From positions 6,945 through 70,944 of the forward strand of contig CALEUL010000051.1 of the NCBI GenBank assembly GCA_937921035.1: DNA of 64,000 bases, written 5' to 3'. How positions within the stretch are numbered: position 1 is the first letter of the stretch; every line of letters begins with the position of its first letter. Source of the stretch: an uncultured Porphyromonadaceae bacterium (GTDB lineage Bacteria > Bacteroidota > Bacteroidia > Bacteroidales > Muribaculaceae). Shown here in pieces: positions 17,823 through 27,300 of the stretch. Position numbers and translations under genes: made by a program. Below the pieces are notes generated by a model. It was not told the origin of the DNA. It ran no database searches and saw nothing but the letters and a program-made list of their open reading frames with translations.

Positions 17823-20024
17823 TTAGCGTACTACGATTTTCAAAGTCTTGCTGTTTGCACCGGCTTTAACGGCAAGGATATACATGCCTGCCGACGGAGC
17901 CTGCAGCGCAAGGTTTTCGCCTTTGGCAGTGGATGCGGCGGCAAGTACACCGGCGGGAGTATAGAGCTGAGCTTCAACCTCGCTTGCGCCGGCAGCGAAT
18001 ACACTGATGCCGAGACCGTTGGAGCTGATGAATATTTCGGAGCCCTCGACATCCACGCCTTCGACAGCGCCCATGCTGCTGATTACTCGCTTAATGCCGT
18101 TGGTAGCCTGCAGTTTGCCGGCACCCCAGGCCACTTCGGCACCAACATAGTCGTCGACCGAAGCCGTTTCTATCATAATCTCGCGGGCGCGGGATGCGGT
18201 AAGCGTAGGATCGGCTTCGAGCCACAGAGCCACGGTTCCGGTAACGTAAGGCGTTGCCATCGACGTACCGCTCATGCAGCCCCAGTAGTGCGTTGTCTCG
18301 CCCTCGGTTGTACGGGCTACGACAGAAGTGAAGTCTTTGGAGGAGTTTACGTACGGACCGCTGTACGACGAGTAGATACCCGTTCCGGGAGCGCACAGAT
18401 GCGGCATCTTGCGGCCGTCCACAAGGTTGCCCCACGACGAGTAGTTTGCAAGATTGCCTTCGCCGCCGCCGGTACTGAAGCTGTTGCCGTCGAGGTTAAG
18501 CAGCGAAGCGCGGGTGCCGAAGGAACCCACAATAATGGTATTGAAGCCGCAGCCCATGCTGTTGATGGAGCCGTCGTTATCTCCGCGGTCGAAACCCTGG
18601 GTAGCCGAGGTGGCGAAGCCAATGCCACGGTTGCCGTTACCGTAGGCGTCCACGCGTACGCCCTCTTTGCCCTCGATCATTATACCCAGACGCACATTGT
18701 TGCCAGTCTTGAGTGTTACGTCGTTATTTGCGGTGAGGGATACATTGTATCGGCCGTTGTTGCCGGCCACGCTGGTAATTACGATGGAACCGTCGAATGC
18801 ATTACGGAAAATGGAGTGATCGGCGCTGTCGCCGGTGCCGCATGTTACGGTTTTGCCATCCTGACCCGATATTTTCGCAGTTATCTCTCCGGCGGCGTTA
18901 ACCACAATCACACTCACAGTAATGGGTGCCAAAGTGGAACTCCAGATATCCATATAGCCAGAGGGGAAGCGGTTGTCGCGCATCAGCACTTTCAGCTGCT
19001 TGTCGGCGGCAGTGAATGTTTTGCCGGCGTGGATATAGTCGTTACCCTCGTTGCCGGCGGCCACGCAGATAATAGTTTCTCTGGCCAGTTCGTCGAGCGC
19101 GCGAGAGAAAGCGTCGGTACCGTCGTGCGGACCGTCGTTGCCTCCGAGCGACAGATTGACAACCATAGGTTTGTCCTCGCTGGTAGCATAGTTTATCAGT
19201 CGGCGGATGCCGGCGAGTATGTTGTTGTTGTACAGCGGACCTGCGCAGAGTGCCAGATCGGCCTCGGGCGCAACACCGTACAGAGGAATCGAACCGCGGT
19301 CGGCGGTGCCTACAGCAGCGGGCTGCAGATAGTTTCCGACGCCATTATATGCGCCGCCCATAATGCCTGCGACGTGTGTGCCGTGGCTTTCATTTACGTT
19401 ATCGGTTGGAGCAGTACGAACCTGATCGCCAGTATATATGGTAGGTGTGGTGCTTGTTCCGTTGAAGCGGGCGTAGTATTTCAGACGGCACTCGCTAAGG
19501 TCTTCGCTCATAAAATTGATATGCGAGGGGTCGAGCCCAAGGTCGAACATACCCACTATAACACCTTTGCCCTTGAACGGATGACGCGATACACCCTGGT
19601 AGGATATACCCAGACCAGTATGAATGGTATTGACGCGCGAAGCGCCACGTGCCTTATCCATCACAGGTTCCGCTTTGCCGCCGAACGACAATGTGGCAAC
19701 CGCAGGACTCTGAGCGAGAACGTCGATACCGTCTACCGGCATCGTTACAATGGAGAAACTCGGCGAGATATATTCTATATCGTAGCCGCAGGACTCAAGG
19801 GAGTCCAGCACGGCGGAATCGCTTGTCTCCACAAGTACGTTCACAAGAGCCTCGCTGCCGCGGCTGGCCGGAACAGCCAGGAAACCGTCGGCGTCCTTCA
19901 CACTGAGAGTGCCGGCTTTGTAGAGATCGAGCAGCTGACGCCCGCGGGCATCTATCTTGCTCTGAGCGGAAGCCGTACCCGCGCCGATAAGCAATGCTGC
20001 GGAAAGGATGTATGCAATCTTCAT
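17823..20024 (-). CDS. Secreted subtilisin-like serine protease (S8) with a T9SS-type tail
   Basis: 733 aa from ATG 20024, which begins a clean signal peptide (MKIAYILSAALLIGAGTASA). Upstream in-frame codons add a non-signal extension and are disfavoured. The S8 catalytic triad is visible: Asp in GMFDLGLDPSHINF, His in ESHGTHVAGIMGG, and Ser in GTSMATPYVTG. The last about 75 residues form a beta-rich domain with a PxAGMYILAVKAG segment and a basic KTLKIVVR end. This is the pattern of type A sorting domains recognised by the type IX secretion system. It is monocistronic and flanked downstream by a bidirectional terminator. The substrate is unknown. Confidence 0.88.
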   Translation of the reverse strand: MKIAYILSAALLIGAGTASAQSKIDARGRQLLDLYKAGTLSVKDADGFLAVPASRGSEALVNVLVETSDSAVLDSLESCGYDIEYISPSFSIVTMPVDGIDVLAQSPAVATLSFGGKAEPVMDKARGASRVNTIHTGLGISYQGVSRHPFKGKGVIVGMFDLGLDPSHINFMSEDLSECRLKYYARFNGTSTTPTIYTGDQVRTAPTDNVNESHGTHVAGIMGGAYNGVGNYLQPAAVGTADRGSIPLYGVAPEADLALCAGPLYNNNILAGIRRLINYATSEDKPMVVNLSLGGNDGPHDGTDAFSRALDELARETIICVAAGNEGNDYIHAGKTFTAADKQLKVLMRDNRFPSGYMDIWSSTLAPITVSVIVVNAAGEITAKISGQDGKTVTCGTGDSADHSIFRNAFDGSIVITSVAGNNGRYNVSLTANNDVTLKTGNNVRLGIMIEGKEGVRVDAYGNGNRGIGFATSATQGFDRGDNDGSINSMGCGFNTIIVGSFGTRASLLNLDGNSFSTGGGEGNLANYSSWGNLVDGRKMPHLCAPGTGIYSSYSGPYVNSSKDFTSVVARTTEGETTHYWGCMSGTSMATPYVTGTVALWLEADPTLTASRAREIMIETASVDDYVGAEVAWGAGKLQATNGIKRVISSMGAVEGVDVEGSEIFISSNGLGISVFAAGASEVEAQLYTPAGVLAAASTAKGENLALQAPSAGMYILAVKAGANSKTLKIVVR

Positions 20025-20273
20025 AATTGTAATTACTGATTCTGTACCGGAAATAACGCAAATATCGTTTGGATATTGCACTTTGTATAAATTCGGCACT
20101 AAGTTACACAATTTCTTCTATATTTTTCGCAAAATAACATTCTTTTGCAACCAGCCTCAGTCGAATACGTAAAAATGTGGCCTCTTGCCGAAAAAATGGC
20201 ATCCCTCTAAGTGGGAGATTAGCGCCGGGGAGGGTGCTTGCCACTCGCGGAAAGACGATTGCCAGCCAAATCT

Positions 20274-20415
20274 GTCCCGGGCGCGGGAGGTTACTTTCCT
20301 CGGGGAGGACCACTTAAGATAGTGTGCAGCCCCGTCCGGGGCTGGATGTAGGGGTTGCGTTCTTTCCACGGGTGCATGCACCCGCGGTTAGGTAAATTCA
20401 TGGCCTCCGGCCATC
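20274..20415 (-). repeat. Repeat A, copy 1
   Basis: 142 bp. It differs from copy 2 at two positions by eye. On the minus strand it reads H1 (ATGGCCGGAGGCCAT), linker, the 16 bp palindrome CGGGTGCATGCACCCG, spacer, then H3 (CAGCCCCGGACGGGGCTG). Confidence 0.9.
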
Positions 20416-20473
20416 CCAGAAGCTAATGCTACATATTGAAAACTCCATCGCTCTCCATCTATAAGATAAGGGA

Positions 20474-20561
20474 GCCCGGAGGGCGCCAATATAACTAACC
20501 GCGGGGGCTTGCCACCCGTGGGAAACCGAGGGCCAAGCAATTAGTCCCGGAGGGACTGCAC
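20474..20561 (+). repeat. Repeat B, unit 1
   Basis: H1 is GCCCGGAGGGC (20474-20484). The linker ends in TAACCGCGG, then an H2 stem around CTTG follows, and H3 is GTCCCGGAGGGAC (20544-20556) followed by TGCAC. The next B unit starts 124 bp later. Confidence 0.85.
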
Positions 20562-20597
20562 ACCGCTACTGCCCACCTCCATAGATAGCTATCGGGA

Positions 20598-20681
20598 GCC
20601 CGGAGGGCGCCAATATAACTAACCGCGGGGCTTGTTGCCCGCGGGAAGCCGGAGTCTAACTAATCAGTCCCGGGCGCGGGA
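20598..20681 (+). repeat. Repeat B, unit 2 (fused to repeat A copy 2)
   Basis: H1, linker and H2 are intact. Its H3 region merges into the start of repeat A copy 2 (GTCCCGGGCGCGGGA, 20667-20681), which makes a head-to-head B-A pair with both H3 ends facing inward. Confidence 0.8.
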
Positions 20682-20808
20682 GGTTACTTTCCTCGGGGAG
20701 GACCACTTAAGATAGTGTGCAGCCCCGTCCGGGGCTGGATGTAGGGGTTGCGCTCTTTCCGCGGGTGCATGCACCCGCGGTTAGGTAAATTCATGGCCTC
20801 CGGCCATC
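20667..20808 (-). repeat. Repeat A, copy 2
   Basis: 142 bp, the near-identical partner of 20274-20415, offset by 393 bp. The two visible differences are T/C and A/G around the TTGCG-TCTTTCC segment. Confidence 0.9.
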
Positions 20809-20846
20809 GCGCCGGCATACTATCATAGGTTATATGGAATTAGTGT

Positions 20847-20934
20847 GCCCGGTGGGCATCAATATAACTAACCGCGGGTGCTTGCCACCCGTGGAAAGAC
20901 GGAGTCCAACTAATCAGTCCCGGAGGGACTGCAC
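20847..20934 (+). repeat. Repeat B, unit 3
   Basis: Same layout as unit 1. H1 is GCCCGGTGGGC, with one loop substitution, and H3 is GTCCCGGAGGGAC. The following unit again starts 124 bp later. Confidence 0.85.
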
Positions 20935-20970
20935 ACCGCTACTGCCCACCTCCATAGATAGCTATCGGGT

Positions 20971-21058
20971 GCCCGGAGGGCATCAATATAACTAACCGCG
21001 GGTGCTTGCCACCCGTGGAAAGACGGAGTCTAACTAATCAGTCCCGGAGGGACTGCAC
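20971..21058 (+). repeat. Repeat B, unit 4
   Basis: Last unit of the cluster, nearly identical to unit 3 from H1 to H3. Its tail diverges after CTGCACAC, just before the terminator at 21085. Confidence 0.85.
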
Positions 21059-21084
21059 ACTGCTGTCCAGGATTCCTATCGGGC

Positions 21085-21117
21085 AAAAAAAAGCAGCGCC
21101 GGGGCGCTGCTTTTTTT
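21085..21117. terminator. Terminator of the SusC/SusD operon
   Basis: GCAGCGCC (21093-21100) pairs with GGCGCTGC (21103-21110), flanked by A8 and T7, so it can act in both directions. It lies 15 bp below the stop of the last gene of the minus-strand locus. Confidence 0.92.
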
Positions 21118-21132
21118 ATTGATCGGGGGAAT

Positions 21133-22635
21133 TTACTTGCGAAGTTTCAGGTTTGTGGCGGGGATACCTGTCTTGGGTGCCTTCTTAGAGGCGGGTTCCC
21201 ACGGAGTAACGTTCTTCAGGTCGAGAACCACGTCGGTGTAGGGTTCGGTCTGGAATACAATATCATCCGGCTTAGCGTTGTAGTAGCCCTGTACCTGATC
21301 GCCAGGGATGCGGATTATATCGTTCTCGAAAGTACCACCGATACCGGCTTCGATAAGCTCTTCCTTGGTAACCTCAGTGGTCATCAGTTCGTAGTCGGCC
21401 ATTGTGGTGGCGATGAACAGACCGTCGCGCATACCCGCGCCTTTCTTTCGTGCGGGAGTTGCGATACCGCCGCCTACGAGAACCAGTTTCGGGTTGGTTG
21501 CATCGAAGGTGATGTATTCTGCTACTGTAGCGCCTGCAGGAATAGTGTATCCCGATTCGGCACCGAAGGGATCCACAATGCGGTACATACCTTTGGTCTT
21601 CTTATGTTTCTCCACAAGCACTTTGTATGTGTGGTTGGGCTGCGGAGTAGCCAGGAACGGACCGGCGAAACCGTCGGTGTAGTCGCACATGCCGTAGGGT
21701 TCCCATTCGCTGACGGGTTTAAAGCCGGGCAGGGTAAGCACCATAGGCTGACCTTCGTTGGAGAAGCTCCAAGCGGCGTTGTTGTACAGTTCCATAGCAA
21801 TCTGGAGAGTATTCACGGGCATAAAGATATTGCCTTCCTCTACATAACCGCAAAGGTCTGCTTCCTTCTGTTCGTCGAGTGAGGCACCATCTTCCATATT
21901 CAGATATGCCTTAGAAGAAACGAGCATGTTGCCGTACTGAGCATTTGCGCTGAAACCGGTATTTGAGGTTTCAACATAAACGCCTTCCTTGTCCTCGGTG
22001 TTGAAGGTGATGAAGTATGTCTTGCTGTCATCATAACCGTCGCCATTCAACGGATATGTGCCGGGGGCGTACGGATTCTTGATACGATAGAGATCGGGGT
22101 TGTCGGGATGCTGCTGAACAGTTACGTTGTAGGTGTAAGGCTCAACATCGAATACCGAGCATACGATGGCATCGGTATAGATACCGGTACCGAGAGTAAT
22201 CCAGGGGTTGTACATGCAGGTAACTGCAAGTTCGCCCAGATAGTACGGAGTAGACTGTATACCTTCGAGCTTAAGGTCGAGGACATATTCTTTCTTTCTC
22301 TCGAGCTTGGTCTCGTCGTAGGTAATGGTCATAATAGCAGTTCCCTCGCCAGCGCCGAATGTTACCGATTCGGGAATTTCGAAGAAGGGATCGACATCGG
22401 CATTATGCTGCACAGTCACTGTCTGCTCGTCAGTGGCATTGAGACGGCCCAGCAGAACGGTGAAGCTCTTCTGGCCTTCCTCAAGGTCTTGGTAGTTGGG
22501 GTTGCCGGTTGAGAAATAGTATTCGGCAAGATCTACCGGTTCCGCCGGGGTGTACTTAACCTCGTCGATACAGGAGGAAACTCCGGCGACGAAAGCTCCG
22601 GCAAGAAGGAGGTGAAATATATTTGTAAATTTCAT
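21133..22635 (-). CDS. SusC/D-associated surface lipoprotein
   Basis: 500 aa with a lipoprotein signal peptide; the lipobox GVSSC places the lipidated Cys at about residue 22. The early part (about residues 30-125) resembles Calx-beta/DUF-type Ig folds seen in Bacteroidetes surface proteins. The remainder has two similar beta-rich segments around PYTYNVTVQQHPDNPDLYRI and HTYKVLVEKHKKTKGMYRI, which look like an internal duplication. It is third in a SusC-SusD-lipoprotein operon, so it probably sits on the cell surface and binds the ligand imported by SusC. The ligand cannot be told from sequence. Confidence 0.75.
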   Translation of the reverse strand: MKFTNIFHLLLAGAFVAGVSSCIDEVKYTPAEPVDLAEYYFSTGNPNYQDLEEGQKSFTVLLGRLNATDEQTVTVQHNADVDPFFEIPESVTFGAGEGTAIMTITYDETKLERKKEYVLDLKLEGIQSTPYYLGELAVTCMYNPWITLGTGIYTDAIVCSVFDVEPYTYNVTVQQHPDNPDLYRIKNPYAPGTYPLNGDGYDDSKTYFITFNTEDKEGVYVETSNTGFSANAQYGNMLVSSKAYLNMEDGASLDEQKEADLCGYVEEGNIFMPVNTLQIAMELYNNAAWSFSNEGQPMVLTLPGFKPVSEWEPYGMCDYTDGFAGPFLATPQPNHTYKVLVEKHKKTKGMYRIVDPFGAESGYTIPAGATVAEYITFDATNPKLVLVGGGIATPARKKGAGMRDGLFIATTMADYELMTTEVTKEELIEAGIGGTFENDIIRIPGDQVQGYYNAKPDDIVFQTEPYTDVVLDLKNVTPWEPASKKAPKTGIPATNLKLRK

Positions 22636-22668
22636 AGTTTAAATTTCTTACTGAGTTAGTGAACCGGA

Positions 22669-24345
22669 TTATTCTTCGCCTTCTTCGCCGTCCTCGCCTT
22701 CAGCTCCTTCGTCCGTTTCCTTATAGCAGTCGGAGGGGTCGGGATTGTTCCAGCCCTTGTAAGCGGGATTGCCGTTTTCTTCCTGACGCACGATGCAGAA
22801 GTTCATCCATGCCGGACGGCCTTTGGTGTTGAATGCGCAGGAGGCGTAGAAGTTAGTGCCTGCATAGTCGCGGGTAACGGGCATATCCAGACGTTTGACA
22901 TCGAAGAAGTTGATGCCTTCCAGGAAGAACTCGATACGCTTCTGGGTAATGATTTCGTTCACTACCTGTTCTTCAGACGAGCCAAGGATAGAGAATGTGG
23001 GGCAGCGGTACTGCTGGATGAAGTTTTCCATCAACTTCTTGCCTTCGGCGGGGCTGGAGTGCGCGGCGCTCTCAGCTTCGATGAAGTACATTTCCTCTAC
23101 ACGCATAACGGGCACGCCAACAGCGCAGGCTACCTGATTGTCGGTCATGTTGCCCTGACCGGGACGAATCTTGAGCGAGGAGTAGGCGGGGAGGTTAATC
23201 TTCACGCCTTCGGCAGTCATCATGTTGTTCTTGTTGACCCATTTTTCCTTGCCTTCCAGCGGATGGCCTTTGGGAGCGACGAAGCAGAGCTTGCGGCAGT
23301 CGTCGTTGCTGATGGAGTTGTAGAGGTTGGCGTCGATCATCTGATAAGGACCAGCTGCGGCATAACCGGCGGTGTACTCGTTGGAAGCCCAGGAGGTGTA
23401 GTTCACAATACCGGTACGCACAGCGTTGTCTTCGGCAACGAACTGCATACCCCACATCCAAGCGTGGGAGTTGATGTCGTTAAAGCCGGTGGTGGTATCG
23501 GTCCACTCGTCGGGAGTAAGAGGAGTGCATCCGGAAGCGTCGATAGCCTTGCGGGCATATTCGCGAGCCTTGGGATAGTCGAGGTTCCACATGTAAGCGC
23601 GGGCCATCAGACCATATACACAGCCCAAGTCGGGCATAACCTTGCTGCTGCGAGCCTCGGCAGTAATCAGAGTCTCAGCCTTTGCAAGGTCTTCCATGAT
23701 GAAGTTGAACATCTGTTCATGAGGAACACGAGGATTGTTGCGGGCGAGTTCCTCGTTTATGTCGTCGGTAACGATGGAAATGGTAAGACCGGTAACATCA
23801 TTGCCCGAGCTGTTCACAGCGCTGGTACCGTCGGTGGGCAGATACTCGTACATACGTGCGGCATCAAGGTATGCCATAGCGCGGTAAGCGTAAGCCTGGC
23901 CGAGCAGAGCCTGAAGGTGTTTGTCCTCGGTGCTCTTGTCGATAACGCCGATGGTAAGATTGGTGGTCTGGATAAGTTTATAGTAGTACCACCATATCTG
24001 CTGCGAGAAAATGTATTCGGGACCCTGGAGCGTGTTGTCGCGCCAGTAGTTGAAGTGATCGTAACCGTCGGAGATAACGGGCTTATCGCCTGTCATGGTG
24101 TCGCGGATGTACATCATGGAGGGATAACCGAAGTCGGTGTGGCGAAGGTCGCCGGGAAGAATACCTACCGTATTCATGTATGCCGGCATACCCTGAGCGT
24201 ATGAATCGGCACTGGTAGTAACTTCCTCTACCTGATCCTGCGAGACAACAGCACCTGTAGGGAAGGTTTCTTCGACGCACCCGGTAAGAGCTGCTGCCGG
24301 TACAACGACAGCCGCTGCAAGGAGGGATTTATATATCTTGTTCAT
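22669..24345 (-). CDS. SusD/RagB family nutrient-binding lipoprotein
   Basis: 558 aa from ATG 24345; an in-frame TTG four codons upstream is less likely. The lipobox ALTGC follows a hydrophobic signal peptide. The TPR-like helical scaffold typical of SusD is visible (ALLGQAYAYRAMAYLDAARM, GLMARAYMWNLDYPKAREYA). The C-terminal family motif EFFLEGINFFDVKRL is also present. SusD caps the SusC barrel and delivers substrate. It starts 13 bp after the susC stop. The C-terminus is very acidic (EGAEGEDGEEGEE). Confidence 0.93.
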   Translation of the reverse strand: MNKIYKSLLAAAVVVPAAALTGCVEETFPTGAVVSQDQVEEVTTSADSYAQGMPAYMNTVGILPGDLRHTDFGYPSMMYIRDTMTGDKPVISDGYDHFNYWRDNTLQGPEYIFSQQIWWYYYKLIQTTNLTIGVIDKSTEDKHLQALLGQAYAYRAMAYLDAARMYEYLPTDGTSAVNSSGNDVTGLTISIVTDDINEELARNNPRVPHEQMFNFIMEDLAKAETLITAEARSSKVMPDLGCVYGLMARAYMWNLDYPKAREYARKAIDASGCTPLTPDEWTDTTTGFNDINSHAWMWGMQFVAEDNAVRTGIVNYTSWASNEYTAGYAAAGPYQMIDANLYNSISNDDCRKLCFVAPKGHPLEGKEKWVNKNNMMTAEGVKINLPAYSSLKIRPGQGNMTDNQVACAVGVPVMRVEEMYFIEAESAAHSSPAEGKKLMENFIQQYRCPTFSILGSSEEQVVNEIITQKRIEFFLEGINFFDVKRLDMPVTRDYAGTNFYASCAFNTKGRPAWMNFCIVRQEENGNPAYKGWNNPDPSDCYKETDEGAEGEDGEEGEE

Positions 24346-24358
24346 TGTTGTACTCAAT

Positions 24359-27300
24359 TTAGAAAGTTACAGAAAGACCGCCGGAAAGTGTACGGATGGG
24401 AGAATAATATGTGTTGCCGCTACCGCCGGAGATGGACTGACGGGGATCGAGGCCCTGACGCTTGCTCCACAACCAAACATTGTCGGCATTGAAATAGATG
24501 CGGCAGCTCTTGAGATACATCTTGTGGCACCAGTTGTCGGGCAGACTGAAACCGAACACGATGTTGGAGAGGCTCAGATAGGAGGACGGAGTGAGCCAGC
24601 GGTCGGAACCCATTGCGGTGTATGTGTCGCCATACTGGAAGCGTGGAATGTTGCTGTCGGGATTCTCGGGAGTCCAAGCGTTCAGAATGTCGGCGTGGAA
24701 ATTGCCGCCGCGGTTGCTGGAGTCGGGGCTACCCATAAGAGAGGCATAAGCGCCGTCGTAGGTCTGGCCGCCGATAGCATAGTCGAAGCTGACAGAGAGG
24801 TCGAACCACTTATAGCGCAGGCTTGTGCCAAAACCGCCGTAAACGTCGGGAAGAGCCGAGCCGCAGAGATACTGGGTAGCTTCGGAATACTTCTTGGTTG
24901 TCTTGGTCATATAACCGTCAGAAATCTTCTGGCCGTTTTCATCGAGAAGAAGCTTACCATTGGCATCCTTCTTGAACTGTTCTTCTTCCCTGTACCACAG
25001 AGATTCACCGGTATTCTTGTCTACACCGGCAAATTTGGGCAGATAGAATGTATAAGCGCTGTGGCCTTCGGTGAAGAAGTAGTTGCCGCTGGAGTAACCA
25101 GCCTCGCCAGTAGGAATGGTTGTAGACTTGCGTTCCTCGGGGAGGTAGGTGATTTCGTTCTTGTACCAGGTGAGGTTTGCATTAACGGTCCATTCAAGAT
25201 CTTTGTTCTTGATGATGGTTCCGTGGAGGTCGAGTTCAACACCTTTGTTCTCCATATCGCCGACGTTGGCGTAGTAACCGCTCCAGCCCATAGAAGGCGG
25301 CAGAGGGAAGTAGTAGAGCATATCCGAAGTCTTGCGGATGAAGCCTTCGAAGCTACCGGTAAGACGGTTGTCCAGTACGCCGAATTCGAAGCCGGCATTG
25401 AAGTTACCGTTGGTTTCCCAGGTAATATTCTCGTTACCCATCTGGTTAGGAACAAGCGAAGGAGTACCGTTGTTGTTCTGGATAGCGTAGGTATTGATAT
25501 AGTTGAAGTTGCCGATGTTGTCGTTACCCTGCGAACCGTAGGACACTTTCAGTTTCAGCATGTCAATCCAGGTGATTTCTTCCATGAAGCTCTCGTCGCT
25601 CATAAGCCATGCGGCGGAAGCACTCCAGAAGTTACCCCAGCGGTGCTTGGGATGGAAACGGCTGGAAGCGTCGCGGCGGTAGGATACAGCAGCGAAATAG
25701 CGGTCGGAGTAGTCGTAGAGGGCACGGAAAATCCAGCCTTCGTTGTTATACTTGCCGTAGGCAGAAGAAGCGCCGACAACATTGATATAGCCGCCGAGTT
25801 CGGATGCACCGGGATAGAACAGAGTATTCTTGGAGCCGCTGACCTGGGTGGTTACGTCCTTGTAGTATTCGTGTGCAGCGAGAACGCCAACCGAGTGATC
25901 ACCGTAATCGTGATTCCAGTTAAGCATCTGCTGGAGCGTATAGGCAACGTCGCGTGTATCGCCTTTGAAGAGCGAGCCACCGTTGCTGGCAGCCTGTCCG
26001 TAGTAGGGGTTGCTATAGCTTGTACCGTGGTTTGTGAAAACCTCAACAGCATTGTTGCTGGTAAAGGTGATGTCGTAGGGGAACTTGATATCGAAGCCAG
26101 CGTCGCCTGCGAAAGTGTCGCCGTTGGTCTTGGACCAGTCGAGAGCGCTGAGGCCGATAGCGTTGGAGTTTGCGAATATAGGACGCATCATGCCGCCGTT
26201 GATACCACCACCGAAGTCATATATAGTGATACCGTTGGCATCAGTCATGATATTGCCCTGACCGTCGCGAACGTACAGAGGATAGATTGGAGCGATAGCG
26301 GTAACGGCAGCGAAGGGGTTTGCGGAGGATGCGGCGTTGCCTTCCTCGTCGCCGTAGCTTTCTACATCGTAGTGCGAGTAGCGGGCACCTGCCGAAATCT
26401 TGAGCCACGATTTTGCCTGAGTGCTGGCACGCAGGTTGGCTGTGATACGGCTGAAGCCGGACTGGGGAGTGATACCGTCGTTGTTGAGGTAACCCAGAGA
26501 GAAGTAGAACTGGTTGTTGTCTGTACCCTTGGAAACGGACATATTGTATTCCTGACGCAGGCTGTTGTGGTAGGCGGCGTCAACCCAGTTGTCGGGGGTA
26601 AGATAATACTGAGCGCCGTTGTAATTAACGGTGCGGCCAAGAGTAGCATTGGGGTTCAGTTTGCCGTTGAGACCGATAAGCGTCTGGCCGTTGGGAACAG
26701 TATATACATTATAGCCGAGGCTATACTCGTTGCTGAACATATTGTTGTTAGCCCATGCGCTGGAAGACTCGTGGTTGAGACCGAGGCTGTTATTTGCGAA
26801 GTTATATAGGCTCTTGTAATATGTCTCGTAGTACATCGCGGGGTTCTTGATATAATCGTAGTCCTTCTGCGCACGCGCGTTGGAACCCAACTTTACGTCG
26901 AGCGATACGGTAGCGTCGCCGGCCTTAGCACGCTTGGTGGTGATAAGGATAACACCGTTGGCACCACGGGCACCGTAGAGTGCTGCGGAAGCAGCATCCT
27001 TGAGGACGGTCATAGACTCGATATCGTTTGCATTGATTGTCTGCATCGAACCGGAGAAGGGAGTGCCGTCCATAATGATCAGAGGATCTTTACCTGCATT
27101 GAGCGAGGAAATACCACGAATACGGATATCGGGGCTATCACTACCGGGAGCACCGGACGAATTGGACATCTGCACGCCTGCCACCTTACCCTTGATGGCG
27201 TTAAGAGGGTCGGAAACCTGTGCATTCTCAATTTCTGCGGCACCAACTACCGCTGCGGAACCAGTAAAGGCTGCTCGAGTAGATTTACCGTAGGCCACTG

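Larger units (their letters stand above)
20200..21062. repeat. Cluster of modular palindromic (REP/BIME-like) repeats
   Basis: No gene is visible between the subtilase start (20024) and 21133. The stretch is filled with repeat units of one architecture: a short GGA-loop hairpin (H1), a linker ending TAACCGCGG, a second hairpin (H2), a spacer, and a third GGA-loop hairpin (H3) ending CTGCAC. Four units run on the plus strand (B1-B4), two on the minus strand (A1, A2), and a degenerate one precedes A1. The same architecture flanks the transposase remnant at 48.2-48.8 kb. Confidence 0.85.

Noticed and set aside
20200..21062. CRISPR array
   Set aside because: Units are palindromic, in both orientations, 88-142 bp long, and lack unique spacers of constant size; no cas genes are near.
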